Part shown: positions 39,344 to 48,520 of the stretch, in pieces
Numbering within the stretch: the first letter of the stretch is position 1
How the letters are laid out: each line of letters opens with the position of its first letter
Translations under genes and position numbers: made by a program
Origin: Actinomycetales bacterium
GTDB lineage: Bacteria; Actinomycetota; Actinomycetes; Actinomycetales; Dermatophilaceae
Direction of reading: 5' to 3'
DNA length: 64,000 nucleotides
Assembly: GCA_016710385.1 (NCBI GenBank)
Contig: JADJVX010000022.1
Coordinates: 1-64,000, forward strand
The notes under the pieces: model-generated
Database searches by the model: none
What the model saw: only the letters and a program-made list of their open reading frames with translations
Told to the model about the DNA's origin: nothing

Positions 39344-40579
39344 TCAGTATGCCGTGACGCCTTCGTCCTCCACGGGGGGCTCAGCCAACGTCGGGATGTG
39401 CTGCAGCCACACCCCGAGGCCCACCCCCACCAACAGCAAGGCCCCGGTCATCTCGACGACCCGCAGCCAACCACCCGTCGACCAGGCCGCGCCCGCCACC
39501 GAGCCGAACACCGACGACCCGAGGTAGTAGCAGAAGAGATAGAACGCCGTCGCCTGCCCGGTGCCCCCACCCCCGGCATGAGCCCGGGCCGCGACCCAGG
39601 CCGAGGCCACCCCGTGCACTGCGAAGAAGCCCGCCGCAAACACCGTGATCCCCACGGCGACCAGCCATAACGGTGCCGCCAGCGTCACCAGCAACCCGAT
39701 CAGCGTGATCGCGAGCGACACGGGCAAGACGGTGCGCCGGCCCAGGCGATCGGCCAGCCGCCCGGCATACGCCGAAGACACCGAACCGGAGACGTAGGAC
39801 AGGTAGATCAGCCCGGAGACAGCGACCCCGAGCAGGTAGGGCTCCCCGCGCAGCCGGAACCCGATCGTGTTGAAGGTCGCGACGAAGGACCCCATCGCCG
39901 CCGCCCCGACGAGGTAGAGCGCGACGAGTCCGCGATCGGACAGCAGCCGCCGTGTGGTTGCCACCAACTCTTGCCGCGACGCCACCGCCGGCCGGAAGAA
40001 CCGCGACCGTGGCAGCAGCAGGTGCACGCACACCGCGCACGCCAGCCCGAGCAGCCCGACCGCGGCCAGTCCCCACCGCCAGCCCGCGAGGTCGGTGACG
40101 CCCCCGACGACGAGCCGGCCGAGCATGCCGCCGATCGCGGTCCCGCCGATATAGACGCCGGTCGCCACCCCGTGCGCCGCGTCCGAGATCTCCTCGCGCA
40201 GGTAGGCGACGACGACAGCCGGTATGCCGGCCAGCGCCACCCCTTGCACCGCCCGCAGTCCCAGCAGCACCGGCCACGACGGGGCCACGGCGACGAGCAC
40301 CCCGACGATCGACGAGACGAACAGCGAGGCGATGATGATCGGAGTCCGTCCCAACACCTCGGTGCTCGGCCCCACGACGAGCAGCCCCAGCCCGAGCGCC
40401 AAGGTCGTCCCCGACACCGCGAACGCGGCCACCGCAGGCGTCACCCCGAACTCCCCGGTGAAGTCCGGCAGCAATGGCTGCGCGGCATACAGCAGCGCGA
40501 AGGTCGCCACCCCGGCCGCGAAGAGCGCGACGATCACCCGCCGGTATGCCGTCTCGCCGGGTCGATAGCCGCTGCTCAC
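39344..40579 (-). CDS. MFS transporter, YnfM-like
   Basis: 411 residues with 12 predicted membrane segments. It starts MSSGYRPGETAYRRVIVALF and has the A-motif-like GRTPIIIASLFV and its repeat RLADRLGRRTVLPVSLAI. Sequence character is that of the drug:H+ antiporter or YnfM group of the major facilitator superfamily. The substrate is unknown. The gap to the divergent quinone reductase gene (40580-40770) holds a 12-bp tandem repeat (CGCGACCCGATC, 40599-40634). Confidence 0.85.
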   Translation of the reverse strand: MSSGYRPGETAYRRVIVALFAAGVATFALLYAAQPLLPDFTGEFGVTPAVAAFAVSGTTLALGLGLLVVGPSTEVLGRTPIIIASLFVSSIVGVLVAVAPSWPVLLGLRAVQGVALAGIPAVVVAYLREEISDAAHGVATGVYIGGTAIGGMLGRLVVGGVTDLAGWRWGLAAVGLLGLACAVCVHLLLPRSRFFRPAVASRQELVATTRRLLSDRGLVALYLVGAAAMGSFVATFNTIGFRLRGEPYLLGVAVSGLIYLSYVSGSVSSAYAGRLADRLGRRTVLPVSLAITLIGLLVTLAAPLWLVAVGITVFAAGFFAVHGVASAWVAARAHAGGGGTGQATAFYLFCYYLGSSVFGSVAGAAWSTGGWLRVVEMTGALLLVGVGLGVWLQHIPTLAEPPVEDEGVTAY

Positions 40580-40770
40580 CTGGGCGCTCCCGCTAGCCCG
40601 CGACCCGATCCGCGACCCGATCCGCGACCCGAGCCGATCGGCACCTCGGCGGATTCGGCGGGCTCGGCGGGCTCGGCGGCGGGAACGGTCACGGGGGCAA
40701 GCCTCCCACCTGGCCCCCGCCCCCCGGCCACGCCTCGGCCCCGTCCACCGTGCCTCGCTAGTCTCGAACC

Positions 40771-41748
40771 ATGCGCGCAGTCACCGTTCCCACCCCTGGG
40801 GGCCCGGACTCCCTCGTCGTCGCAGATGTCCCCGCCCCCACCGCCGGCCCGGGCGAGGTCGTCATCGACGTCGTCGCAGCCGGGGTCAACCGCGCCGACA
40901 TCCTGCAGCGGATGGGCTTCTATCCCCCGCCGCCGGGCGCACCGGCATACCTGGGCTTGGAGTGCAGCGGGCGGATCGCCGCGCTCGGCGACGGCGTGAG
41001 CGGGTGGCGCGTCGGCGACGAGGTCTGCGCGCTGCTCGCCGGAGGCGGGTATGCCGCGCAGGTGGCCGTCCCCGCCGGGTCGGTGCTGCCGGCGCCGGCG
41101 GGTGTCGATCTTGTCGATGCGGCGGCGCTGCCGGAGGTCGCGTGCACGGTGTGGTCCAACGTCTTCCTCACGGCTGCGCTGCAGCCGGGCCAGACCCTGC
41201 TCGTGCACGGCGGCTCGTCGGGGATCGGCACGATGGCGATCCAGCTCGCGCGCGCGGTGGGGGCGCGGGTCGCGGTCACCGCGGGCACGGCAGACAAGCT
41301 CGAGGTATGCCGTGAGCTCGGCGCCGAGATCCTGGTCAACTATCGCGAGCAGGACTTTGTCGAGGTGCTGCGCGAGCAGACCGACGGCCACGGTGCCGAC
41401 GTCATTCTCGACAACATGGGCGCAAAGTACTTGGCGCGCAACGTATCCGCCCTCGCAGACTATGGCCGGCTGGTCGTCATCGGCCTGCAGGGTGGGGTCA
41501 AGGGCGAGCTCGACCTCGGCCTGTTGCTGCGCAAGAAGGGCGCGGTCATCGCCACCTCGTTGCGCTCCCGGTCCGACGCCGAGAAGGCCGCGATCGTCGC
41601 CGCGGTGCGCGAGCACGTCTGGCCGCTCGTGAAGGCCGGCACGGTGCGGCCGATCGTCCACGGGCGCTGGCCGCTTGCGGAAGCCGCCGAGGCGCACCGG
41701 GTCATGGAGGCCTCCACGCACGTGGGCAAGCTGCTCCTCACCCTCTGA
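40771..41748 (+). CDS. NAD(P)H-quinone oxidoreductase, PIG3/zeta-crystallin type
   Basis: 325 residues of the MDR superfamily. The N-terminal GroES-like domain (GEVVIDVVAAGVNRADILQR, YLGLECSGRIAALG) is followed by a Rossmann domain with LLVHGGSSGIGTMAIQLARA as the nucleotide loop. Zinc ligands of alcohol dehydrogenases are absent, as expected for quinone reductases. Inferred reaction: one-electron or two-electron reduction of quinones with NADPH. The gene stands alone. It contains three motif copies read in different frames, including Val-Cys-Arg at 41306. Confidence 0.85.
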   Translation: MRAVTVPTPGGPDSLVVADVPAPTAGPGEVVIDVVAAGVNRADILQRMGFYPPPPGAPAYLGLECSGRIAALGDGVSGWRVGDEVCALLAGGGYAAQVAVPAGSVLPAPAGVDLVDAAALPEVACTVWSNVFLTAALQPGQTLLVHGGSSGIGTMAIQLARAVGARVAVTAGTADKLEVCRELGAEILVNYREQDFVEVLREQTDGHGADVILDNMGAKYLARNVSALADYGRLVVIGLQGGVKGELDLGLLLRKKGAVIATSLRSRSDAEKAAIVAAVREHVWPLVKAGTVRPIVHGRWPLAEAAEAHRVMEASTHVGKLLLTL

Positions 41749-41934
41749 GCCATCAAGCCTTGGTCACCGACCGGGAGTGCGCGGCGCGCGACTGCTCGTC
41801 ACTCTCGACGGGGCGCCGCTCGGGATGGTGATCGTCGTCGCGCTCCAGGTGGGGCTCCCGCCGCCGCGGCGGCGACCTGCCCGGCAGGTCTGACGGGGGA
41901 CTGTCAGCGGGTCTCTTGCGAGCCTATATATACT

Positions 41935-41975
41935 GGGTATACCCTCGCTGAGCAGTGGGAATACTGAGTATTCCC
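41935..41975. promoter_or_regulatory. PadR operators: GGGTATACCC and GGGAATACTGAGTATTCCC
   Basis: A 10-bp perfect palindrome (41935-41944) and a 19-bp palindrome (41957-41975, GGGAATAC-TGA-GTATTCCC) lie between a TATATATA promoter-like run (41925-41932) and the PadR start. They share GTATNCCC half-sites, which suggests binding by the PadR dimer and autorepression of the operon. Confidence 0.7.
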
Positions 41976-42010
41976 ATAGAGGAACCCGCGCAGAGCAGGG
42001 AGGACGAGCC

Positions 42011-42682
42011 GTGTCGGTGCCGCTCAGCCTGCTCGCGCTGCTGTCCCAGGGGCCTGCCTACGGAGCCCGGATCAAGGCCGAGTTCGAGGCGCGCACCGGT
42101 CACGCCTTCCCGCTCAATGTCGGTCAGGTCTACACAACGCTCGCCCGGCTCGAGCGCGACGGCCTGGTCGTCCCCGACGGCGGGCCCGACGACGAGGGCC
42201 GCATCCCCTACCGCCTGACCGATGTCGGCGCGCAGCAGGTGAGCACCTGGTGGGAGAGCCCGGTGGACCGCAGCGAGCCGGCCCGCGACGAACTCGTGAT
42301 GAAACTCGCCCTCGCCGTCGCCACTCCCCGCGTCGACGCCCAGGCGGTGATCCAGCGTCAGCGGGCCGCTGCGATGTCCCACTTGCAGGGTCTCACCCGC
42401 GCCAAGCTCGCGCTCACCGCTCCCGGCCAGCCGCCCCAGCCGGCATCGATCCCGACGCCGACGACCCTCTCGGACCAGGTCGTCCTCGAACACCGCCTGT
42501 ATGCCGTCGAAGCCGAGTTGCGCTGGCTGGACCACGTCGAGGAGCTCTTGCACCGGGCCGGGCCGGCGCCCGCCGCGTCGGCCGGCCCGGCACCAGCCGC
42601 AACCCCGCCATCCGGCCCGCCCTCCGCCGCACCTGCCAGCCCGAACTTCGCCCGTCCAGCACCATCCGATACCAGGCACTGA
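42011..42682 (+). CDS. PadR-family transcriptional regulator
   Basis: 223 residues from the GTG at 42011, with GGGAGGA upstream. The winged helix domain is standard (LLALLSQGPAYGARIKAEFE, NVGQVYTTLARLERDGLV, YRLTDVGAQQVSTWW). A C-terminal coiled dimerisation region (RLYAVEAELRWLDHVEELLH) precedes an Ala/Pro tail of about 35 residues. Directly upstream of an ABC exporter pair, PadR proteins usually repress the adjacent transporter until a ligand binds. The palindromes in front of it are the likely sites. Confidence 0.88.
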   Translation: MSVPLSLLALLSQGPAYGARIKAEFEARTGHAFPLNVGQVYTTLARLERDGLVVPDGGPDDEGRIPYRLTDVGAQQVSTWWESPVDRSEPARDELVMKLALAVATPRVDAQAVIQRQRAAAMSHLQGLTRAKLALTAPGQPPQPASIPTPTTLSDQVVLEHRLYAVEAELRWLDHVEELLHRAGPAPAASAGPAPAATPPSGPPSAAPASPNFARPAPSDTRH

Positions 42683-42720
42683 CCAGGCCCGCACCTGGTC
42701 GGTCGCAGACAGGGGACGTC

Positions 42721-43410
42721 ATGACCGAGCCCATCCTCCAGCTTGTCGATTGCACCCGAGTGCACGGCCAGGGCGAGACCGTCGTGCGAGCGCTCGACGG
42801 GGTCAGCGTCCAGATCCTGCCCGGCGAACTCGTCGCCGTCATGGGCCCGAGCGGCAGCGGCAAGTCCACCCTGCTCAACCTCGCGGGGGCGCTGGACCTG
42901 CCGACCTCCGGTCATGTCGTCATCGAGAACCAGTCGACCTCGACCCTGCGCCCGGACGAGCTCGCCGCGCTGCGTCGGCGCCGGGTCGGCGTGGTCTTCC
43001 AGGACCTCAACCTCATCCCGTCGCTCACCGCCGCCGAAAACATCGGCCTGCCCCTCGAACTCGATGGTCGCCGGGTCAGTGAGGCCCGCCGCGCCGCCGT
43101 CGGGGCGCTGCACGAGCTGGGCCTGGACGAACTCGCCGACCGCTACCCCGACCAGATGTCCGGCGGCCAGCAGCAGCGGGTCGCCATCGCTCGGGCACTC
43201 GTCGGGGAACGCCGCCTCGTGCTCGCCGACGAACCCACCGGCGCCCTCGACTCGGTCACCGGCGACGGCGTGCTCGCGGTGCTCCGGGCCCGCTGCGATG
43301 CCGGCGCCGCAGGCCTGCTCGTCACCCACGAGGCCCGCCACGCCGGGTGGGCCGACCGGGTCATCTACTTGCGTGACGGCAAGGTCGTCGACGAGGCGGT
43401 CGCCCGATGA
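42721..43410 (+). CDS. ABC transporter ATP-binding protein (MacB/LolD type)
   Basis: 229 residues from the ATG at 42721. Walker A GPSGSGKSTLLNLAGALD, Q-loop VFQDLNLIPSLTAAENI, signature MSGGQQQRVAIARALV, Walker B LVLADEPTGALDS and LLVTHEARHAGWAD. The LNLIPSLTAxENI and DEPTGALD wording is typical of the family that partners FtsX-like permeases in peptide or lipoprotein export. The stop overlaps the permease gene (ATGA). Confidence 0.9.
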   Translation: MTEPILQLVDCTRVHGQGETVVRALDGVSVQILPGELVAVMGPSGSGKSTLLNLAGALDLPTSGHVVIENQSTSTLRPDELAALRRRRVGVVFQDLNLIPSLTAAENIGLPLELDGRRVSEARRAAVGALHELGLDELADRYPDQMSGGQQQRVAIARALVGERRLVLADEPTGALDSVTGDGVLAVLRARCDAGAAGLLVTHEARHAGWADRVIYLRDGKVVDEAVAR

Positions 43411-46400
43411 CCGACACCCCGCGTCCCGAGCCGGTCCCCGCGGGCCCACCACCCGCTAGCCCGCCACCCGCAACCACACCGCCCGCAAGCCCACCACCCG
43501 CGGGCGGCAGCCGGCCACCCGGCATACCGGAGCGTCGGTATGCCGGTCCGCCGCGTTCGCCGTCGCCGGTCGCCGGACCGTCGCGGTGGGAACGCCTGGT
43601 CGCCTCCTGGCGTATCGCCCTGCGGCTGGGCCGGCGCGATGTCGTCCGGCACAAGGGCCGCAGCGCCCTGATCGTCATCATGGTGGCGCTGCCGGTCGCG
43701 CTGCTGGTGGCCGGCAACCTGCTCTACTCCACCCAGGACCTCACCGCGGTGGAGAAGCTCGACTACTCCCTGGGGCGAGCGCAGGCCCGGATCACGCCGA
43801 CCGGCAGCAAGGTGACACCGACGCCGTACTTCGACATGGGCTTCTTCGGTGGTGAGGCCACCGCCAAGGCCATCCCCGGGTGGGGCACCGACGCCGCCAG
43901 CCAGCGCGAGGCGTTGGCCCGGCTCACCGGCGGCACCGTCGTCGAGATCGGCCAGTCCGGGCTCGAGGTGCGGATCGGCAAGAAGATGACGGGCATCTCG
44001 GTGTTGGGCATCGACGCGGCCGCCCACCCGCAGATCCTGCCCGGGATCGCCCGGCTGGACTCCGGGCGGTGGGCCACCACCGACACCGAGGTCGTCGTCA
44101 CTCGCGCCGGCGTTTACAAGGGCCTGCCCGAGAGCGGCACGTTCTCGGCCAACACCTACGGCACCAACGGCGAACGGGTCGCCAAGACCTTCACCGTCGT
44201 GGGGGTCGGCGAAGGCTACCTCGCCGACTACGGCGTGATCGCCGCCGACGTCATCGGCCTGCCGCCGGCGGCAGGATCCAACGGCACCGACCGGCCGAAC
44301 GGCAGCTTCCTGGTCGACCGCGCCACTGCGGTGAGCTGGGCCGAGGTGGTCAACTGGGCGGACTACGGCATCCAGACCATCAGTCGCTCGGTCGTGCTCG
44401 ACCCGCCCGACCCGAGCACCCTCAACCTGCCCGACGGCCTCGTCCAGAGCTACCAGCAGCAGGGCTTCGCCCAGATGCTCGTCGCCACGCTCTCGGCCAT
44501 CGCGCTGCTGCTGGAAACCACCCTGCTCGTGGGACCGGCCTTCGCGGTGAGTGCCGCCCGGTCGCGGCGCACCCTGGCGCTCGCGGCGAGCAATGGTGCC
44601 ACCGGCGCCCAGTTGCGGCGCACCGTGCTCGGCCAGGCCGTCGTGCTCGGCGCCCTGTCGGCGCTCGTCGGCGGCGCCCTGGGATTCGCCGCGGCCCTGG
44701 GCATCCTGGCCTGGCTGCGGGTCTATCGCCCCGACACCATGGTTGGTCCCCTGGACATCCCGGGCGGACCGATCGCCCTCGTCGTCGGGTGCGCCGTGTT
44801 GGCATCCCTCATCGCTGCTCTCATCCCAGCGCGCGGGCTCGCCCGGCTCGACATCGTCGCCGTCATGCGCGGCCAATCCGTCTCTCCCCCGGCGCGATTC
44901 CGTATGCCGGTCGCCGGGCTCATCCTCGCGGGTGCCGGCGCAGTCGGGGTCTTCTGGTCCACGGCCCAGACCCCCCGGTGGAACGACCAGCTCATGCTCG
45001 TCGTCGTCCCGGTCGTCGCGATGCTCTCGGCGGTGCTCTTGGTCGTCGGGACCCTGCTCCTGGTGCCCATGGTGCTCGTGGGCGTGGCTCGGCTCGGCCG
45101 ATCCGCCCCGGTCGCCGTCCGGATGGCGCTGCGCGACGCGGCCCGGCAGCGGGGGCGGGCCACCTCGACGGTCGCGGCGATCCTCGCCGGCATGTCCGTC
45201 CTGGCGGCGGTCCTGGTGACGATGCAGAGCGTCGCGGTCTTCGCGGGGCGTCAGTACGTGCCGCAACGACCTGAGGGTCAGGGCCTCGTGGTGCCCTATA
45301 TCGACCCCTCGGCCGGCCCCTCCGCCGAACGATCCGAGACCCGCGTTGCCCCAGCGATCACCTCGGTCGTCCAGCGCGTCGACCCCGGCCTGACGACGGC
45401 GACGGTCCGGATCGTCGAGACCATGGGCGACGGTGCCGACGTCAAACAGGAGGCCGCGCCACAGGGGCCGTTCCTCGTCGCGCTCCGGCAGGGCTGCACT
45501 CCGCTGGACGCCCTCACGGCCACCCCCTTCGGACCCGACATGACTCAGGTAAAGCCGTGCGCGTCGCTCATGGGGTCCTCCTTCATCGGCGGCTTCGGGC
45601 GGTCGACGATGGTCGTCGGCACTCCTGAGGTACTGACCACCAGATACGGTCTCGATGCCGCGGCTGCCGCGGTCCTCGCCGCCGGCGGCCTTGTCGTCAG
45701 CGACGGCAAGGGCCACGAGCCGAAGTGCACTGCGCTCACCGACCCTGGCGAGCCCACCGGTGGATACCAGTGCAGTGGCAACTTCGTCGGGCAGGTCGAC
45801 GTCGTCGACGGAATGGTCACCTTGGCGACCGGCACGGCGAGCCTCGATGGCCCCAAGCTCATCGGTGAACCCACCATCCGCAAGGTCCCGGCGCTGGCGG
45901 TCAACGACAAGCTGCTCAACGCAAACGTCGGGTCGGAGCAGACCTTCCCCATGAACAACGGCGTCGGTGCGCTGCTCACCCCGGCGACTGCCGCCTCGCT
46001 CGGCGCCGCGACGCGAGTCGTGGTCGTCGAGGTGACCGACCCCCGTGGGCCGATCTCCACCGAGGTGGAGGACAAGCTCCGTCAGGCCATTGACGAAGAG
46101 CAACTCGGCCACGCCTACGTCGAACGCGGTTTCCAGGCCTACCCGTGGATCCTCGTGGCCGCGCTCATCGGCACCGTTGGCCTCATCATCCTCGTCGCGA
46201 CCCTCGTGTCGACCGCCCTGTCGACCGCCGAAACCCAGGCCTTCATGGGCACCTTTGCCGCCGTCGGCGCGACCCGCCGCACGAGACGCAATCTCGCTGC
46301 GGCCCAGGCCGCCTCCTTGGGAGTGGTCGGTGCCCTGCTGGGCACCGTGGTGGGACTCGTGCCGGGCATCGCGTTGTCCCGGGTGGCGACCGGCTACGCC

Positions 46401-46574
46401 TACGGGGGCGCGATGGCAACCTTCGACGCCGAGGGACCGGAACGGCTCGATCCGACGATCGTCATCCCGTGGCTGCAGTTGGCCATCCCGGTGCTCGGCA
46501 TCCCGGCTGTCGCGGCGGCCCTGGCGTGGATCTCGATCCGCCGCGCCCCACACGTCACCCGGCGGATGACCTGA
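43407..46574 (+). CDS. FtsX-like ABC transporter permease, long form
   Basis: 1055 residues. A Pro-rich cytoplasmic N-terminus (about 1-50) is followed by a membrane anchor (ALIVIMVALPVALLVAGNLL). Then come a large extracellular domain, a first FtsX block (about residues 350-590, LLETTLLVGPAFAVSAARSR and RTVLGQAVVLGALSALVGGA), a second extracellular domain and a final FtsX block (ILVAALIGTVGLIILVATLV, ATRRTRRNLAAAQAASLGVV). Such mechanotransmission permeases do not necessarily move substrate through the membrane. They often work in resistance or envelope processes. Regulated with its ATPase by the PadR protein. Confidence 0.88.
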   Translation: MTDTPRPEPVPAGPPPASPPPATTPPASPPPAGGSRPPGIPERRYAGPPRSPSPVAGPSRWERLVASWRIALRLGRRDVVRHKGRSALIVIMVALPVALLVAGNLLYSTQDLTAVEKLDYSLGRAQARITPTGSKVTPTPYFDMGFFGGEATAKAIPGWGTDAASQREALARLTGGTVVEIGQSGLEVRIGKKMTGISVLGIDAAAHPQILPGIARLDSGRWATTDTEVVVTRAGVYKGLPESGTFSANTYGTNGERVAKTFTVVGVGEGYLADYGVIAADVIGLPPAAGSNGTDRPNGSFLVDRATAVSWAEVVNWADYGIQTISRSVVLDPPDPSTLNLPDGLVQSYQQQGFAQMLVATLSAIALLLETTLLVGPAFAVSAARSRRTLALAASNGATGAQLRRTVLGQAVVLGALSALVGGALGFAAALGILAWLRVYRPDTMVGPLDIPGGPIALVVGCAVLASLIAALIPARGLARLDIVAVMRGQSVSPPARFRMPVAGLILAGAGAVGVFWSTAQTPRWNDQLMLVVVPVVAMLSAVLLVVGTLLLVPMVLVGVARLGRSAPVAVRMALRDAARQRGRATSTVAAILAGMSVLAAVLVTMQSVAVFAGRQYVPQRPEGQGLVVPYIDPSAGPSAERSETRVAPAITSVVQRVDPGLTTATVRIVETMGDGADVKQEAAPQGPFLVALRQGCTPLDALTATPFGPDMTQVKPCASLMGSSFIGGFGRSTMVVGTPEVLTTRYGLDAAAAAVLAAGGLVVSDGKGHEPKCTALTDPGEPTGGYQCSGNFVGQVDVVDGMVTLATGTASLDGPKLIGEPTIRKVPALAVNDKLLNANVGSEQTFPMNNGVGALLTPATAASLGAATRVVVVEVTDPRGPISTEVEDKLRQAIDEEQLGHAYVERGFQAYPWILVAALIGTVGLIILVATLVSTALSTAETQAFMGTFAAVGATRRTRRNLAAAQAASLGVVGALLGTVVGLVPGIALSRVATGYAYGGAMATFDAEGPERLDPTIVIPWLQLAIPVLGIPAVAAALAWISIRRAPHVTRRMT

Positions 46575-46576
46575 AC

Positions 46577-46646
46577 CCGATGACATGAGTCCGATGACAT
46601 GAGTCCGATGACAAGAGCCCGATGGCAAGAGCCCGATGACATGAGT
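46577..46646. repeat. Five 14-bp tandem repeats after the permease gene
   Basis: CCGATGACATGAGT is repeated five times with small changes (GACAAGAGC, GGCAAGAGC), beginning three bases after the stop codon. It creates several spurious ATGs but no coding frame, and no hairpin. Confidence 0.85.
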
Positions 46647-46678
46647 CACCGTCGGGGCAGGTGGGGCAAGATGGAGCA

Positions 46679-47284
46679 ATGAGCGAGCCCACCCAGGAGC
46701 AGCCCGAACGCCAGCGCGTCGTCGTCATCACGCCCGACGGGATGGGCGCCGCCGACGCTCCCCCCGCCAGCACCGAGCCGGATCGTGGGGCCTCCACCGA
46801 GCGTTCCGACAACCCCGCCGACCTCGTCGAGCAGCCCGCCAAGGTCATGCGGATCGGGTCGATGATCAAAAACCTCCTCGACGAGGTGCGCAGCTCACCG
46901 CTGGACGAGGCCGGCCGCCGTCGCCTCGCTGAGATCCACCGCCGCTCCATCGACGAGCTCAAGGACGGCCTGGCCCCCGAACTCGTCGCCGAGCTCGACC
47001 GCATCGCCCTCCCGTTCGGCGAGGGCGCGCCATCGGATGCCGAGCTGCGGATCGCTCAGGCCCAGCTCGTCGGGTGGCTGGAAGGCCTGTTCCACGGCAT
47101 ACAGACCGCTCTGGTCGCCCAACAGATGGCCGCGCAGCAGCAGTTGGCCGGGATGCGGCGGGCGCTGCCGGCCGGGCAGGGTGACGGCCCGCAACAACCG
47201 GGTATGCCGGCCGGTCCGATCCCGGGACAGGGCCGAGTCGTCGGGGAGACCGGCTCGGTCGGCCCCACCGGGCAATATCTCTAG
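46679..47284 (+). CDS. bpa: Bacterial proteasome activator Bpa (PafE)
   Basis: 201 residues from the ATG at 46679. The four-helix core is seen in KVMRIGSMIKNLLDEVRSSP, GRRRLAEIHRRSIDELKDGL, ELDRIALPFGEGAPSDAELR and AQAQLVGWLEGLFHGIQTAL. The C-terminus is GQYL, the docking motif that inserts into the 20S proteasome alpha ring. Bpa forms an ATP-independent dodecameric ring delivering unfolded or heat-damaged proteins. Its presence implies a 20S proteasome elsewhere in the genome, a strong taxonomic marker for actinobacteria. Confidence 0.92.
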   Translation: MSEPTQEQPERQRVVVITPDGMGAADAPPASTEPDRGASTERSDNPADLVEQPAKVMRIGSMIKNLLDEVRSSPLDEAGRRRLAEIHRRSIDELKDGLAPELVAELDRIALPFGEGAPSDAELRIAQAQLVGWLEGLFHGIQTALVAQQMAAQQQLAGMRRALPAGQGDGPQQPGMPAGPIPGQGRVVGETGSVGPTGQYL

Positions 47285-47365
47285 GTGTTCTAGGGCGCGC
47301 CGCAGGTGTTCAAGGCTCTCCACAGATCTTGATGGCGCTTCCCGTGTGTTAACGCGGCGGACGCG

Positions 47366-47391
47366 ATGTGAATAGTGAAAAATGTTCACAT
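47366..47391. promoter_or_regulatory. Inverted repeat ATGTGAA...TTCACAT
   Basis: ATGTGAA at 47366-47372 and TTCACAT at 47385-47391 with a 12-base AT-rich centre (tagtgaaaaatg), in the 273-bp gap before the HTH regulator. It has the form of an operator, perhaps for the downstream regulator itself. No other notable element was seen in this gap. Confidence 0.4.
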
Positions 47392-47557
47392 ATCGCCCGG
47401 TGAACTTGGACTTTCACGCCGCGAGGCCATGCCACGGTTGTGTCAAGGACCCCCTCCCCGAGCGACGATCACGCAGCCGCCCAGCCCGGCTCGTGGATCC
47501 CATCCCCCGAGGATGCTGTACGCCGACTCGGGCGGGGCTTGTGAAGAAAGAGTGGGC

Positions 47558-48448
47558 ATGCACGGTACGGGGCAGACGTTTGCGGAGGTCCTGCGGGACG
47601 CGATCCGAGACCGGGGGTTACCGCTGGACCGCCTCCAGCAGCGGCTCGCCGCTTCTGGCACCCCCGTGAGCATCGCGACGCTCAGCTATTGGCAGACCGG
47701 ACGGTCGATTCCCTTCCGATCGGCGTCGTTGGCAGCTCTCATCGAGCTCGAACGTGCCCTTGAGCTCGCTCCTGGACATCTCAGCCGACTCCTGGAAGAC
47801 GCCCGGTCCGCGCGCTCGCTGCAGAAACTCGAAGGACGGGCGCGGACCCTGCCGCTGTCCGGCCTGGCAACCAATCTCGCGCAGTCTCTCGGACTGAGCT
47901 TCGCCACGACGCTGCGCAACGTGTCGGTGCACTGTCGGCTCTTCGTGAGCAGTGAGCGCATCGAGGTCCGCGAGGAGGTCCGCCTGGTCCTCACCGCCCA
48001 CCGAGCCGACAACCAGGCCTACCCCGTCGTGCAGCGTCAGCTCACCGAAAGTCGCATCACCCCGCGAGTGGTCGCTGGCACAGGCTTCACTCTCGGGCGC
48101 ACCGTCGCCGTGCCGGAACGTCAGCTGCTCCTCGCCGAACTGCTGCCGATGCGTCAGCTGGAGCCTGGCGAGAACCTCATGGCGGAGTACACAGTCCACT
48201 GGGCACCGGTCCAGGTGCCGACGACGGCACACGAGCGGTCGAGCACGCGCGGGTTCCGTGAACTGGTCCTGCAGGTCGATTTCGACCCAGCGGCGGTCCC
48301 GCGGACGGTGTCTTATCGGTCTCGCGCCAACAACGACGAGCCGGTGCCAGACACGGGGATCACGGTGCCGATTGTCGACGGCGTCGCCCAGTTCGTGCGA
48401 CTGAACGTCCCTCCGGGGGTCCACGGACTGTATTGGTCCTGGGACTGA
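47558..48448 (+). CDS. HTH (XRE-like) domain protein with a beta-rich C-terminal domain
   Basis: 296 residues from the ATG at 47558 (MHGTGQTFAEVLRDAIRDRG). The first 75 residues look like a helix-turn-helix (LQQRLAASGTPVSIATLSYW, SLAALIELERALELAPGHLS). The rest (SVHCRLFVSSERIEVREEVR, DNQAYPVVQRQLTESRITPR, VQFVRLNVPP) is a beta-rich domain that I do not recognise. The frame is open upstream to 47375 but that part is not protein-like. It stands alone. A regulatory role is inferred from the HTH only. Confidence 0.7.
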   Translation: MHGTGQTFAEVLRDAIRDRGLPLDRLQQRLAASGTPVSIATLSYWQTGRSIPFRSASLAALIELERALELAPGHLSRLLEDARSARSLQKLEGRARTLPLSGLATNLAQSLGLSFATTLRNVSVHCRLFVSSERIEVREEVRLVLTAHRADNQAYPVVQRQLTESRITPRVVAGTGFTLGRTVAVPERQLLLAELLPMRQLEPGENLMAEYTVHWAPVQVPTTAHERSSTRGFRELVLQVDFDPAAVPRTVSYRSRANNDEPVPDTGITVPIVDGVAQFVRLNVPPGVHGLYWSWD

Positions 48449-48520
48449 CCCGAGCCGATCATGCCGGGCTGCCCGACAGCAGCCCGCAGGTGCGTCTCAC
48501 GGCATACCGGCAGACAACCG

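Noticed and set aside
43365..46679. 1104-codon minus-strand open frame over the FtsX permease
   Set aside because: Antisense shadow of a clear FtsX-like gene. Its translation is low-complexity Gly/Arg/Asp/His without domains.
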